Below, in pieces: positions 34,970 through 47,117 of a DNA stretch of 64,000 bases. The stretch spans positions 18,481,001 through 18,545,000 of the forward strand of contig NC_056766.1 of the NCBI RefSeq assembly GCF_018687715.1, in the 5' to 3' direction. Made by a program: the position numbers and the translations under genes. This stretch comes from Carya illinoinensis (Eukaryota; Streptophyta; Magnoliopsida; Fagales; Juglandaceae). Position 1 is the stretch's first letter. Each line of letters opens with the position of its first letter. The notes below the pieces were generated by a model. The model worked only from the letters and a program-made list of their open reading frames with translations, was not told the origin of the DNA and searched no databases.

Positions 34970-35530
34970 TCACACGCCCCATATCATCCCAACACACTAG
35001 ATCTACTTTGCCAAGTAGATCTAGCCTTGTTGGATTATTCCCTTCATATTTCCTTCACTTCCATATCATTCCATCACCATATTATCATCCATATACCTTC
35101 CATAATCCTAGATATAAACCCTTTTCATCATAAAGCCCTAGATCTACACTAGATCTAGTGCCTTCATATTCCCTACCATAAACCCTAGCCTCCATAAAGA
35201 TTTCCTATATTTTAGGAAACCTTAAACCCTAGCCTCACTTCCATAATTACCATAATACCACCCAAGGGGCGCCTACCATAGCCTAATCCCACCATTTGGC
35301 CATCATCATACCATACCATACCATACCATCATCATCTCATATACCATACCATCCCACCAAGATCCGATTCACAAACCACAAACACCCATCATCCATATTC
35401 ACCAAATCTCATCACTCAAGCCTAGACTCAAGTAAGAAGGCGAGCAAGAAGGATAGGCTCATCGGTCGTAGTTGGGTGAAGCGGATCTAAAGAACCATAG
35501 TGTTTAGGGACTAGACCGAGGTCCCTAACA

Positions 35531-35758
35531 TTAATTGGTGCTCTCATTAAGAGGCTTGCCTATTTCATTAAGGCTTGCCTCTTTTCATTGATAGTCTTGC
35601 CCATTTCATTGTGAGCATTGCTTTGCTCGGAGATTAAGAGAAGTCCTTACCATGCAAGAAAGTGCAACGGGGCCCGAGAGGCCAAGTGGTTCCCATAGGG
35701 ACCGAATTGAAGCACTAGAAGGACAAGTACACGGATCCATAGCGTCCTTGATGAGGTC
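35531..35758 (+). other. Leader of the LTR-A element with putative primer site
   Basis: Directly after the LTR the sequence reads TTAATTGGTGCTCTCATT, the position where a primer-binding site is expected. I cannot assign the tRNA. The remainder is an untranslated leader. Confidence 0.4.
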
Positions 35759-37704
35759 ATGACTGTTTTGACCGAATCAAGGATGGCCATGAATGTGAGC
35801 AACCGGAACAATGAAGAAAATAGAAGGGCCATTGAAAGTTTGAAGAGAGAAAAGCATAAAGACATAGAAAGAATTGAAAGGAGACTAGCCAAAGGACATG
35901 GCCAAGGGCCACCACCTCAACCCAATGAACCAAGGCACGATGCCTTTGTTGATGGGGTTGAGACAAGTGTTACCGAGTCCATGCAAGAGCCACAAAGAGA
36001 TGAGTTTCGAAGAGGTGGTCGTGTTGAGAATGACCATGTGGCGGTTGAGAGGTGGATCATGAATTCACTACATCGCACTAGATCCCCTAGTATGAGAGAA
36101 GAACCACAAGATGTGAGATTTCAAGAGCCACAAAGAGAAGAAGAGCATGAGGCCGCATATGCTCATGGGAGAGAGAGGCCTTACGACCGTGGAGACCACC
36201 AAGAGAGAAGACGTCATCACCATGATAGAGATGGAGGGCATTATGGGCGACGATATGATAATGAGTACCATGATGATAGAAGAGGAAACCGGCCTTATGA
36301 CCGGGGACCCAAGAGACCAAATGTGGACTTTCCTAAGTTCAATGGTGGGGATCCTTATGAATGGCTTGACAAGGTCGATCACTACTTTCACACTTATGAA
36401 GTAGCAAGGAGAGAGAGTGTCAACGGCATGCTTTTACTTGGAAGGAAAAGCAAGCAAGTGGTGGAGGTGGATCCGGGACCAATATGAGAAGGAGAGGAGA
36501 AGATTGGGTTGGACGACTTTTGAAAAAGAGTTCCTCATGCAATTTGGGTCATCTCCTACCATTAACCACCATGGCCAACTTGTCAAGTTGAGGCAAGAAG
36601 GTAAAGTGCATAGTTACATTGAAGAGTTTAGGCAACTACAAACTCTTGTGAGAGGGTGGTCCGAGGAGGCCCTTGTGGGCACATTTGTGGATGGGTTGAA
36701 ACCTTGGATAGCAAAGGAAGTTAAGTTGAAGCAACCCTCTAAGATTCAAAAAGCTATGAGGATGGTAGAGATCCTAGAAGAGAGCACTAATATGGAGAAA
36801 CGTCAATCTAAGGAAGTGAGGAGTAAGGTTACTACACCCTTGCAAACCAATGTTCCTTGGAAAGGCAAGGAGGAAACGGGGAATGCTTCTAAATCTAAGC
36901 CACTTGAAGTGAAGAAGCTTTCAAGAGAAGAGGTCCAAGATAGAATAAAGAAGGGCCTTTGTTTTAAGTGTGGAGAAAAATGGGGCATGGGGCACAAATG
37001 TAGATCGGGGCAAGTATACATGTTGGTTGATGAGAGAAGTAAGGAAGAGGATGATGGTTATTTTGTGGAATCTTCTAGCCAAGAGAACAACCAAGAGGAG
37101 ACCAAAGTGAACAAAAATTATGAGGAGGCCGAGTTGTCCCTTAATACCTTGATAGGGACCCAAAAACATACCTCCATGAGGGTAATGGCATGGATAGGAA
37201 CAATAGAAGTCCCTTTGTTGGTAGATAGTGGCTCCACACACAACTTCATCAACGCCACCCTTGTTGCCAAGGTTGGGTTGAATCCGATTGCTATAGAGCC
37301 ATTTGAGGTAAAGATGGCTAGTGGGGACAAGATGAAATGTGAAGGGCTAGTGAAAGAAGTAAAAATGAATGTGTAAGGAGTGAGAGTAGTGACAGATTTA
37401 CACATACTTCCTTTGGTGGAGCTTGATGTTATATTGGGCAATCCATGGCTCAAGAGCCTTGGAAGGGTAGTGCTTGATTACAACAAAAGGACCATAGAAT
37501 TCAAGCTAGGGTCCAAGAAGAATGTATGGGTAACTTTAGCATCCAATGAGGCCAAGTCGGGTGAGGCATCAATGTTAACAAAGTTGGGCAAAGGAGGGGC
37601 ACATTGTCCTGCCATGGAGATGGCTAATGAAAAGAATGAGGAGAGGGTATGGGCATTTTCAAATTTAATCCTTGAGGGCAAGGATGTTCTTGAAGGGAGG
37701 GGGA
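35759..37704 (+). pseudogene. Gag-protease of the LTR-A element, frameshift and nonsense
   Basis: Three collinear blocks. Block 1, 35759-36415: basic, Arg/His-rich N-terminus leading to PKFNGGDPYEWLDKVDHYF. Block 2, about 36417-37373: Gag core (ACFYLEGKASKWW, then LRQEGKVHSYIEEF), a CFKCGEKWGMGHKC zinc knuckle and the protease motif LLVDSGSTHNF. Block 3, 37380-37781: protease C-terminus with LDVILGNPWL. Blocks 1 and 2 are joined by a frameshift in a GA run near 36405-36416. Blocks 2 and 3 share a frame but are split by TAA at 37374-37376. The variant knuckle and protease fit chromovirus-type gypsy elements. RT onward is absent and block 3 runs into the 3' LTR. Confidence 0.8.
37691..37704 (+). 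other. Polypurine tract
   Basis: The run GAAGGGAGGGGGA lies immediately before the 3' LTR start TGTTAGACC at 37705. It would prime plus-strand DNA synthesis. Confidence 0.7.
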
Positions 37705-39213
37705 TGTTAGACCCTTTAGAAAAGTTGCCCGGGACAAGCCTCGATACACTCACTGACATGCCTAGTCGGCCCCCATGGTGAGCCATCAGCATGTCACGGC
37801 CCATGCCATGGCAAGCCCACGGACCAGCCAGCCACCAGCCTGGCCAGCACGCCCAGTAGGCAGGCCAGCATGCCCAGCCGGCCAGGCCACCTGCCTGGCC
37901 AGCACGCCCAGCCAACCAGCCAGGCCACCAGCCTGGCCAATACGCCCAGCAGGCCAGCCAACCAGCCAGGCCACCTGCATGGCCAGCAGCATGACCAGCA
38001 TGCAGGCCATGCAAGGCCATGCATGCTGCCCATCAGCACCAGCCATGCAGCAGGACCAGACCAGCTGGCCAGCAACCATGGCACCAGCTATGCGGCCAGA
38101 CCATGGCTAACCAGCCAGCGCCCATGGCCCATGCCATGGGCCATTTTCAGCACCAGCCAGCACCAGTCAGGCCGTGGGCCCCACATGGGCCCCACGACCA
38201 GAATTTTATCAGCATTTTATTATTTTAATAAAATCATATAGTATTTATATATTTCATTATTTCCTTGTTTTAGTACAACTAGGAATTAATTCCTTAGGCT
38301 AGTGTTATTAGGAATTAATTCCTTTCTAGGATTTATTTTCTTTTTCAAGCACCATTACGACTCTCCCCTTGTAAGCCTATATAAAGGCCACCCTAGTCCC
38401 ATTTTTTATTATCTCTTGACAAATTCTCTTTGTGGTTGGCTTATTTGTTCTTGAGATCTCCTTCGGTGCTTGACACTTGGGCTATTTGGGTGCAACCCGT
38501 GTGAATCCCAAATAGAGATTCAACACCTTGACGTTTGTGGACGGGTGTTGCTTCATCTATCAATCTATGAGCAAGTTTGTTTCTCTTTTCCATTATTGAA
38601 TTTCAATTTTATTATTTACCTGTTATTTGCATTACTCTTTTTGCACTTAACATTATATCACACGCCCCACATCATCCCAACACACTAGATCTACTTTGCC
38701 AAGTAGATCTAGCCTTGTTGGATTATTCCCTTCATATTTCCTTCACTTCCATATCATTCCATCACCATATTATCATCCATATACCTTCCATAATCCTAGA
38801 TCTAAACCCCTTTCATCATAAAGCCCTAGATCTACACTAGATCTAGTGCCTCCATATTCCCTACCATAAACCCTAGCCTCCATAAAGATTTCCTATATTT
38901 TAGGAAACCTTAAACCCTAGCCTCACTTCCATAATTACCATAATACCACCCAAGGGGCGCCTACCATAGCCTAATCCCACCATTCGGCCATCATCATACC
39001 ATACCATACCATCATCATCCCATACACCATACCATCCCACCAAGATCCGATTCACAAACCACAAACACCCATCATCCATATTCACCAAATCTCATCACTC
39101 AAGCCTAGACTCAAGTAAGAAGGCGAGCAAGAAGGATAGGCTCATCGGTCATAGTTGGGTGAAGCGGATCTAGAGAACCATAGTGTTTAGGGACTAGACC
39201 GAGGTCCCTAACA
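37705..39213 (+). repeat. 3' LTR of the LTR-A element
   Basis: 1509 bp from TGTTAGACC to CCTAACA, with TATATAAA at 38378-38385. Free of the LTR-C insertion, it serves as the empty-site reference for it. Confidence 0.9.
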
Positions 39214-40741
39214 CTCCTACTGGGGCCACGGCTGGGCTTTTTGTTTTTTCTCCTTTTCCTTAATGATTAAGAAATTTTTTTTAATATTAATATAAATTTT
39301 TTATATTTTTTTAAAAATATTTAAAAGTATTAAAAAATGATTTGAAAAAAAAAAGCCAAAAAAAAACTCGTTTTGCCTAGCGGTGGCTCGGTGCCTGTAG
39401 CACCGTCCAATACGGAATGCGCGCATAGGAGTGGAACGATCATTCCTTGATATGTGGCTCTACAACCACGCATGGAATCTCAACAATATAATTTTTGGTT
39501 TTTTGTTTTTTTTAATTTTTTATATATCTTTTAATACTTTTAAATATTTAAAAATAATTCACAACATCATTAAAAAAATATTTCTTTAATCACTAAGTAA
39601 AAAAAATAGGAGATCCCAACATTGCAATTTTTGTTTTTGTTTTTTTCTTTTTTTTCATGTATTTTTTTAACACTTTTAAATATTTAAAAACAATTTACAA
39701 GATCATTAAGAAAATATTTTTTTAATCACTAAGTCAAAAAAATCACTATCGGGAACCCCATGTGTGGATTTAGCATTTTTGTTCCTTAATTGGGATAGCT
39801 AAATGGCCAATACAAATTGTATTAACTTAATGCTCATCGATTGGAGCTGTCCCCCGTATCGTCTGAGAATTATGTAAATAGTGATGAAATAGTTTAAATT
39901 ATGATATTTTTTAGGTCTTGAAAAATGAAAAAAAAAATTGAATAAAAATATTATAAAGTTAAAATATTGTTAAAATATAATTTTTTTATATTATTTTTAT
40001 TTTAAAATTTGAAAAAATAATATTATTGTTGAGTAAGGCGTGCTAACAAAATTGTGCCTCTTTTTAAATTTTTATAAAGTTATTTTATTATGTAAAAAAA
40101 AAACTTAATCATTGGACATGATCGTCAATTTATATATCTGATGTAAAATTCACTAACCGTAGACCTCAAAATTAGTAATCTATAAAACTGATGAGCATAC
40201 TCAAATGTCAATTTGTTTTTGTTTTGCAACTCCGTGTGTCAATATTGGCCCGATAGATCTATAGTACCAATTGTGATAACTTGGAGGACAAGCTTTTTCC
40301 CTCTCCACGATACTTGTAGATGTGACAAGCATGACGCTCTTTCGTGATGCATCTTGAGGTAACCGGCAATTTGCCTTCCATGAAACTCATTGAGCTGGCA
40401 AGCACCTCATCTCCTGCAATGCTCGCTTGGGTGGCGAGTACTTTACTTTCCTTAAAAAATCAAGCACGTGTTATTTTAAGCTAGCTCTAAATAAAGAATT
40501 ACTTTTTCTAAGATAAACAATAATGAGATAAAATAATAAACAAGATAAATACTTGGTCAGAATGCACCAAATGCTTTGATGGAGAGCTGTCTATAGAAAT
40601 AATTTACCGGACTGCTGATGACAACAATTTGTCTTACATATAATCGGGACATCCATACGCGGGAAGATTGTCTTTTTTTATCTCCTTTGGCACATGTGTG
40701 CCTTTGCAATTGAGTTGAACCAAAGAGCTACGAAAACTTAC
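39214..40741. other. Tail of unit 2, right of the LTR element
   Basis: No gene. At 39255-39380 there is an AT-rich core edged by CCACCGCTGGTGGC-like (left, at 30490, before the LTR element) and AGCGGTGGCTCGG (right) sequence, so the LTR element seems to have landed in a small GC-edged MITE. A second AT-rich block of the same wording follows (39490-39735). From 40040 it aligns with 20920-21584. Confidence 0.5.
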
Positions 40742-42358
40742 CACCAACTTAAATATTCAATAAAACTTGAGTGGAGGGATTACCAACAATTTTTTTTTTT
40801 TTTTTGAGTGACCAGAATCAAACAAGAAAGAAGAAAGGATAAGGAACAAAAGGGTACATGAATGACAATAGTTACAAAGGAGACACCCATGCCCAAGGTC
40901 CTTTTTTTTTCATTTTTTTTTCCCTCTTTTATCATCACGTTTCTTCCTTTTTATCACCATACTCAAATCGTCACTGCATATGTCATTGCAGTGAAATCAA
41001 CAAGTGTGGGTCATGTACTCTTCTCAATTATAAATCGATATAGGATGGTGCTACCACCGTTGGTGGTTCCGTTAGGCAAAAAAAAAAAAAAAAAAATTGT
41101 TTTTTGTTTTTTTTTTTAAATCATTTTTTAATACTTTTAAACATTTTTAAAAAATACAAAAAAAAATTATAATAATATTAAAAAAAATTCCTTAATTATT
41201 AAGGAAAAGAAAAAATTAAAAAAAAAAAAATTGGCCAATGGTGGCCCCCAATGGAAGCCACCAGTGGTGACCTTAGTGTTTTCCATCGATATAAATGATA
41301 CTGTTGAAGTTGGTGATTTTGAGAGCCGGCTATTTTTCGTCCTTTAGCATCGGAGCAGCTGAGCTGTTCTTTCATTTTAAAAATTTTATTCATTATCTTT
41401 ACATTATATATTATATATTTTTTTAACTAAATATTTGATATATAAATAATAAGTAAAAGAATTTAATTAATTTAAAAATAATAAATTCAAAAAAATTAAA
41501 AAAAATAAATATAATATGTAGGGATGATAAGTAGCAAAATTTTTATTATTTTATAACAAGAATAATTCTACTTATCATCCTAACACATCCCATACCATCT
41601 CTATTTTAATATTTTTTTCATTGATAAATACACCAACTTAATTAATTTAACAAGAATAAAATAAGAAAATATTAAATATGTAAAGTATGTAATGTGAGAT
41701 TTTGAGTAGCATCTCTCTTTAAAATTTAAATAAAAGAATAATGTTATACACAATCATAAAGTGCACAAACACCGTACAATCGTTTTGAAAAAAAGTATAG
41801 TCTATTATTAAAAAATTAATTTTTCGTATGAATCTCGTATTTACTCACTTTTTATAAAAAAAATTACGCAGTATTTATACAATCTACGATTGTAAATATT
41901 ATTATTTTTTAATAAAAAATTAATATTTTTATGAAATGATACATATAATTGGTTGGTTGAAGAAAATATTATATAGATATTATTATTCTTTGCTAATCCT
42001 ATAAACCTTGCATTTTGTTTGCATGTGACCAGCCTTGCTATATATATACTTCATGCTTGCTCCGTACGCTATGTCTTGAATTTGGAGAGATCTTAAAAAT
42101 GTTTTGTTTTGGTATTCTATTTTTATTTTTATTTTCTTTTATTTTTTTTCTTGGAGTTGGTTTCCCATTTTAATATAGGAAAACGCTAATTTGGCGCCAC
42201 ACTATTACCCTCTGGTTGCCCATGATGTGGTTGTTAAGTGATTAAAAAAAACAAACCCACGCCTGGACAAACCAAACCCAGCAGTAAAGATATTTCTTCC
42301 CAGGCCCAACACCTCCTCTCTCCGTGTTCCCTTATGGTAGGAAGGAAAAGAGAGAAAC

Positions 42359-42397
<39 letters not shown>

Positions 42398-42502
42398 TTG
42401 TAACACAGAAGAGGATCAATTATTGACAGTTTCTATTTATTGAAAGTTACCATATTTTACAGATTCTTCATTTCTAGAAAATCAGTCACCTTAATTCTAG
42501 AT
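40742..42502. other. Intergenic DNA with MITE-like pieces and (TC)n
   Basis: No gene. A GC-edged AT-rich piece at 41041-41290 (CACCGTTGGTGGTTCC..CCACCAGTGGTGACC) resembles the one at 39255-39415. Around 41520-41585 GGATGATAAGTAG and CTACTTATCATCC form a short inverted repeat. A (TC)n microsatellite occupies 42363-42395. Confidence 0.5.
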
Positions 42503-43529
42503 GTTAATATCGTGTTTCATACGCTTTTGGATTGGGCTCCACAGAGACTCAGGCCTTCCTTGTTATCTGCACACGCAAAATCACTCTAAGGTCTAGCGAC
42601 TAGGTGGCAGCTGGATAGAACCTCTGATGCCTAAGTCAATAGGAGAAAAATTAGGTTTTTTATTTTTTTAGTTACCTCCACTCGGCGTTCAGGGGCGGCC
42701 TTTACACCTGCCATTGGGGTTGGAGACCCATGCCTTGCCCCTCTAGCCCATGGGTGCCTCATGCCAGAACTCATTTAATATGACGTGATCTCCTGGAGGG
42801 GGCACTAGGTCATGCAGTCTCATCAAGGTGGCATGTTGCTCCTTCCAGGATAAAGCGGAATGGGTGCTCTCCGAGCCATGGCCCACCCGGCCTATCAACT
42901 TGACCCGCATTCTCCGTGGATTGGAAATCCCACAGATGATGCCAACTGTTAAAGTTGTGTTTTGTACGCCTTTGGGCCAGACTACTCAATGATCCAGGCC
43001 TTGCTCGATCGGTGTCCTGCAACAAGAAAAGGAGTGTCCCCTCGATGGCCCAGGAAGCCTTCGATGCCTGAGTCAATTTTCTTCTCTAGAAAATGCTTCA
43101 AAAAAAAAATACAGAATTCTAGTAACAGTTTTCTATCATGAATCGATCTCCCTTACCTCGTAATTCTGGTCGTTCCTTTATACTTGGCTTCTCAAGTCAA
43201 TAGGTCATACCCTACGTTCTAGGGAAGAGAGAGGCCTCTCCCGGAGCCTCCACCGCCACGCTGTCTTTAATGTGGCATGGTCTTTTGGTGTTAGTCATTT
43301 AATGCGGTGTGAATGTCTAGTATCTTCATTTAATCCAGCATGATCCTCTGGCATTACTGCTCAGTTTTGTCTATTCTACTTGGCGTGTTTCTCTCTCTTT
43401 CCTTCGACCGGGATTTCTCATACTAATCCAGCAACATCTCATCTCAATGCGGGTGGTTGCATCCGACCTGTAGGGGTTAAGGGCCCACCCCGAGCTGCTT
43501 GGGGGACCCTTGCAGGCTTGGACTGGTAA
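42503..43529 (-). mobile_element. Antisense gypsy LTR fragments with primer-site remnant
   Basis: At 42925-42949 the plus strand reads CCCACAGATGATGCCAACTG, then TGTTAAAG. Its complement resembles the junction of Tat/Athila-type elements, where the LTR end is followed by TTGGCGCCGTCTGTGGG, with two changes. A related LTR-like start (ATGTTAATATCGTGTTTCATACG, 42501 on; compare GTTGTGTTTTGTACG at 42957) suggests two pieces of one family. No intact gene; the 88-codon minus frame at 42810-43076 is unconvincing. Confidence 0.45.
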
Positions 43530-45800
43530 TGTGACGCCCCCAAATCCCCACGCCCGAACACGGGGAAATCGAGACGTCTGGATGGTGACAACCCGGGTCA
43601 CCATCCTATCGACGGGTGCCAAGTGTGTGCAAAGGCAACGAATGTGCACGAAAGAACACGCAGCGGATAACGAAAGTCAGAACTAAGTACCAGAATTTTT
43701 CTTAATGTAATACAAGCTGTTTAAAACGTACATAGATAAAATATTACAAAAACACAAATACAGTTTTAAACAAATATAAAACATAGCATCAGCAACCCGG
43801 CGGAGCCGCATCCTCGGGCTCAGCCTCCTCCTCTTCGTCCTCTAACTCTGCACCAAAAGCTACGGAACCAAGAATGGTACCGCAGGTAAGTAAAACCCAA
43901 ACACTACCAGATAAAAACACATAAAACTCAAACAAGATGCATGAAACATGCCCAATGCACAAAGCCCATAAAACACAAGTTTTCCACACACGCCAAAAAC
44001 CCATTTGGCCCAAAAACACACAACCTTTCTAACTAACACGCCAAAAGTCACATTTGGCCCAATATCTCGCCAAAAGTCCATTTGGCCCAATACCACGCCA
44101 AAAGTCCCATTTGGCCTCTCAAACCATTATCCAATTTTAACCGCGTGCACCATGACCTCCCCTAGGGGTCATCCGCACACCCTGGCTCCAGTGCCACACC
44201 GCAGAGTACCACCACGCGTGTGACACCTAACAAGCAATGCCCAGTTCCGCGCCCCGCGCGTGCGTAGCCAAGCATCCTCTAGCCCTCACCAGCGAAGGGC
44301 CACGGAGTCGGTGCGTAGGGCGATGCCCGGTTCCGCGCCCGGCGCGTTCGTAGCCAAGCAACCCCTAGCCCCCGCTCTCGTCGTCTAGCGAGAACTCAGG
44401 GGACATCACTCAGTTTATTCCGCTCCCGAGTGACCAGAGGAGCTCCACCGAGATAATAACCCATCCCGGCTTGGGCTCGTGATACACACGCACCCGTAAT
44501 ACACTTACGCCAATACACAGGCTTTTCACACAAAATCACAAATACACGTGCATGCACCATGCAATGCCATAACAAATAATCCAACAACAATAACCAAATA
44601 AACAGGCAACTCCGTCCTCCATCCATCCGACCCCCGAAACTCCTCGGACTCAGTCCGGAATCAACCAACCAGCAGATAAAATAAATTGAATGAGCGATAT
44701 ATATTTAAATCTGAAAAAAGAGTTTGGAAAATACTTACAGCGCTATACGGTAATTTTAGAAAACACCCGGCGTTGCAAACGGCGGAAAAACAGCAACGTC
44801 ACAGTGAAAATTCACTGTGGCCGTGGGTTGTGAAAAACCCACTTTTGAACGGGGACAAACTAGGACATGAAATTGATAGGGAATGGTCTAGGGATGATTG
44901 TGAAGCTATTGGAAGTGATGAACGGCCGTGGGTGGCGGCGGAATCGCCGGAAATGGCCGGAAAGTGCAAATCGGAAACTGCGTAGGAGCTATTCCGGTGG
45001 TCGTTGGAGGCCGGAAATGGGTGGGTTAGGACGGCAAGGGACCGGTGATGAAGTGGTGAAGAAATGGTGGCCGGAGGTGGAGCGACGGCGGCGGATCGGA
45101 GGAAAAACTGTGGAGAAAGAAATGGCTCTAGGTGGCTAACGGCTGGCCGGATGGGGGAGATATTTGGTGGGGTGGTGCGCCGGAGGGAGGGGGTTCGAAC
45201 GAGACCGGCGGCGAGCCAAACGGTGGCCGGACGGCGGCGGTCTGGGCTGAAAAAGATTCCGGCGACAGGGATAAAAACAGAGCAGGTGCAGCGACTTCCG
45301 GTGGCTCTCAAAAGCTAACAGCTGGTCCGATGGCTCTGAAAATTGGTGGGGATGATCTATGGTGGAAGGGGAAGAGAATGGTGGTGACGGTGCATCAAAC
45401 GGTGGCCGGACGGCGGAGAACTGGCCGGTCAAAGTGGCGGCAACGGGAATGAGAAAAAGATAGAAGACGCACGGGACGGAAGGAAAGGAAGAAGAAAGAG
45501 AAAAGAAAGAAAAAGAAAAGGAAAAAAGAAAGAAGAAGAAAAAAAAAAGAAAAGAGAAAAAAGGAAAAGGAAATAGAGAAAAAGGAAAAAGATGTGAAAA
45601 GAAATGAGGTCCAATCCTCACTCCAGAAAACACGCCGAAAAGAGATTAAAAACCACAAAACAACTAAAAGAAATAAAACACAACATCAAATAAATTAAAA
45701 ACCAATTTAAAACACAATAATTTAAAATAAATAAACTAATATATTAATTAAATTAAAAACAACCCTTCTGTGAAAATACACGTAAAAGCGGGTCATCACA
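43530..45800 (-). mobile_element. Antisense LTR-D, 3' LTR of a truncated gypsy
   Basis: It starts TGTGACGCCCCCAAATCC and ends GGTCATCACA, the exact complement style of the sense LTR-D at 57569-59713. To its right lies the complement of a polypurine tract and of TTTCGAGGACGAAATTTG, the usual tail of gypsy pol, so this is a 3' LTR. No matching 5' LTR in this orientation occurs in the window. Flanks (GGTAA left) have no duplicate. In a ~160-bp stretch compared with the sense copy I count about four differences. Confidence 0.8.
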
Positions 45801-47060
45801 TCCTTCCCCCCTTAAAAACAAATTTCGTCCTCGAAATTTGCAAGATCAACCATCAGCGCCAAACAGATACAACATACAACTCCGAACATATTTGAGAGAT
45901 ACATATCATCGACAACTCCCAACAAATCCAATGGTTATTAACTTCATACCATAAATTGCTAATATCGACGACGCCTCTGCTTTACCTTCCGAATTTTCAT
46001 CCTATTCCAACCTTGGTAACCTAATAGCCACTTCCAAAATTAACCATCAATAAACCAAATTGCACGACCAAAAGATTAATCTCCCATTAAAACTTCGAAT
46101 CACTACTAAATCCTCAAAATCAACACAAAATTTGAACTCCTAAGAATCTCCAAAGAAAAGTATAGCCTCACCAATTTAAATTCCTGTGTGACCTCAAGTC
46201 ACAATTAATTCTTGAAGATAGACTCAACCATTAATGCCAACCATCACTCCAATTGGTAACCCACTTCAATTGTACATTCCATTCAACTTACCAAACAACT
46301 CAAAGCCAAAAAGAGACTAGGATTTGTACTCTCCGAAATCCATACACCCTCACCACCACTATAAATGGATCTCATGTACCCTTAGCTAAGATCAATAATC
46401 ATTCTAACGTATAAGTGATCCATCACTTCCATTTCCAACATCCGTACCTTATCCTCAAAATAAACAAAAAATCATTTTCTAAAACCTGCATCATCTATTA
46501 TCTTCACTCGATATGAATCAATCCTAAAACCTATCACTATAACCTCGAGCTATAACAATTACTGCCAACCAACATACCATTGAGTAACACGTTTCGACTG
46601 AACACTCCAATCTATTCACCACTATCACGTGCCGATCTCATACGTCCTTAGCCGAAACTAATAGTCATTCCAACACACAGATAGTCTATTACCACTATTT
46701 CCATCATCTCGACTTATATCCTCAAATCAACATGAATCATTCCTATATTTGCTTAACTTATACCCTTAACATTAGCAAATAGCTACCGCTTAAAACTTTA
46801 TACTGAAAATGACCTTAAACCTACTAATAATCCGTTCCTAAAAGTCTCCAGAACATGGGGTCTCAACTTCAGTCAAATTCAATACCAACAATTAAACTAT
46901 TGTTTCCAAAACCTCGATGGATCTATTTCTTCCGAACAGATAAAAATCATTTCCTAAAATCTACTATTACAACCTCGAGTTAACAATAATCATTTTCTAA
47001 ACTAGCTCGATATCTTCAATCCTCAAAGAAAAACACTAATTGGATCATTACTTCCAATCC
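45801..47060 (-). other. Polypurine tract (45801-45815) and pol-to-LTR spacer
   Basis: TCCTTCCCCCCTT next to the LTR is the complemented polypurine tract. The rest is AT-rich with no open frame. Loosely repeated wording about every 290 bp (for example CACTTCCATTTCCAACATC and CACTATTTCCATCATCTCG) suggests old tandem repeats. No gene. Confidence 0.5.
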
Positions 47061-47117
47061 TCAAAGGGGGAGTCATGTACTTAAACCCGTCAGTTACTCA
47101 GAAAGTTGTGTCGGTTG
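47061..47117 (+). pseudogene. Left stub of the split gypsy pol
   Basis: Immediately left of the antisense LTR-C the plus strand is open for about 12 codons (VMYLNPSVTQKVV) and is in the same frame as 54036 onward once one GGTTG copy is counted. This fits the run into the RNase H region of Tat/Athila-type pol. Further left the similarity fades. Confidence 0.4.

Larger units (their letters stand above)
30508..35530 (+). repeat. 5' LTR of the LTR-A element (interrupted)
   Basis: It contains a GC-rich CCAGCC/CAGCACGCCCAGC repeat (30731-31060), a TATATAAA box at 31412-31419, AAACCCTA motifs and the right end at 35530. LTR-C sits inside it at 31697-34969, flanked by TCACA duplications. Confidence 0.85.
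30508..39213 (+). mobile_element. LTR-A retrotransposon, gag-protease only, with nested solo LTR
   Basis: 5' LTR 30508-35530 (about 1745 bp once the nested LTR-C is removed), internal region 35531-37704, 3' LTR 37705-39213 (1509 bp). Ends are TGTTAGAC and CCTAACA; flanks are CTCCC and CTCCT, one base short of a perfect 5-bp duplication. The internal region codes for Gag and an aspartic protease only: no RT, RNase H or integrase is present, so it is non-autonomous. The two LTRs differ at 7 of about 145 compared bases around 31411-31555, so the insertion is not brand new. Confidence 0.85.
22472..40741 (+). repeat. Tandem segmental duplication, unit 2 (receptor gene B plus tail)
   Basis: Homologous to 4168-21584 from just upstream of the receptor gene to about 40741. 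Unit 2 has one copy, not two, of the internal repeat. It is expanded by the 8.7-kb LTR element at 30508-39213 and lacks two MITEs present in unit 1. Confidence 0.85.

Noticed and set aside
35647..36404. Frames antisense or alternate to the LTR-A gag
   Set aside because: Shadows of the real gag frame, which has recognisable Gag and zinc-knuckle motifs.
44799..45318. Overlapping frames of 84-170 codons on both strands
   Set aside because: GC-rich CGG-type sequence inside antisense LTR-D; no domain, and frames conflict.
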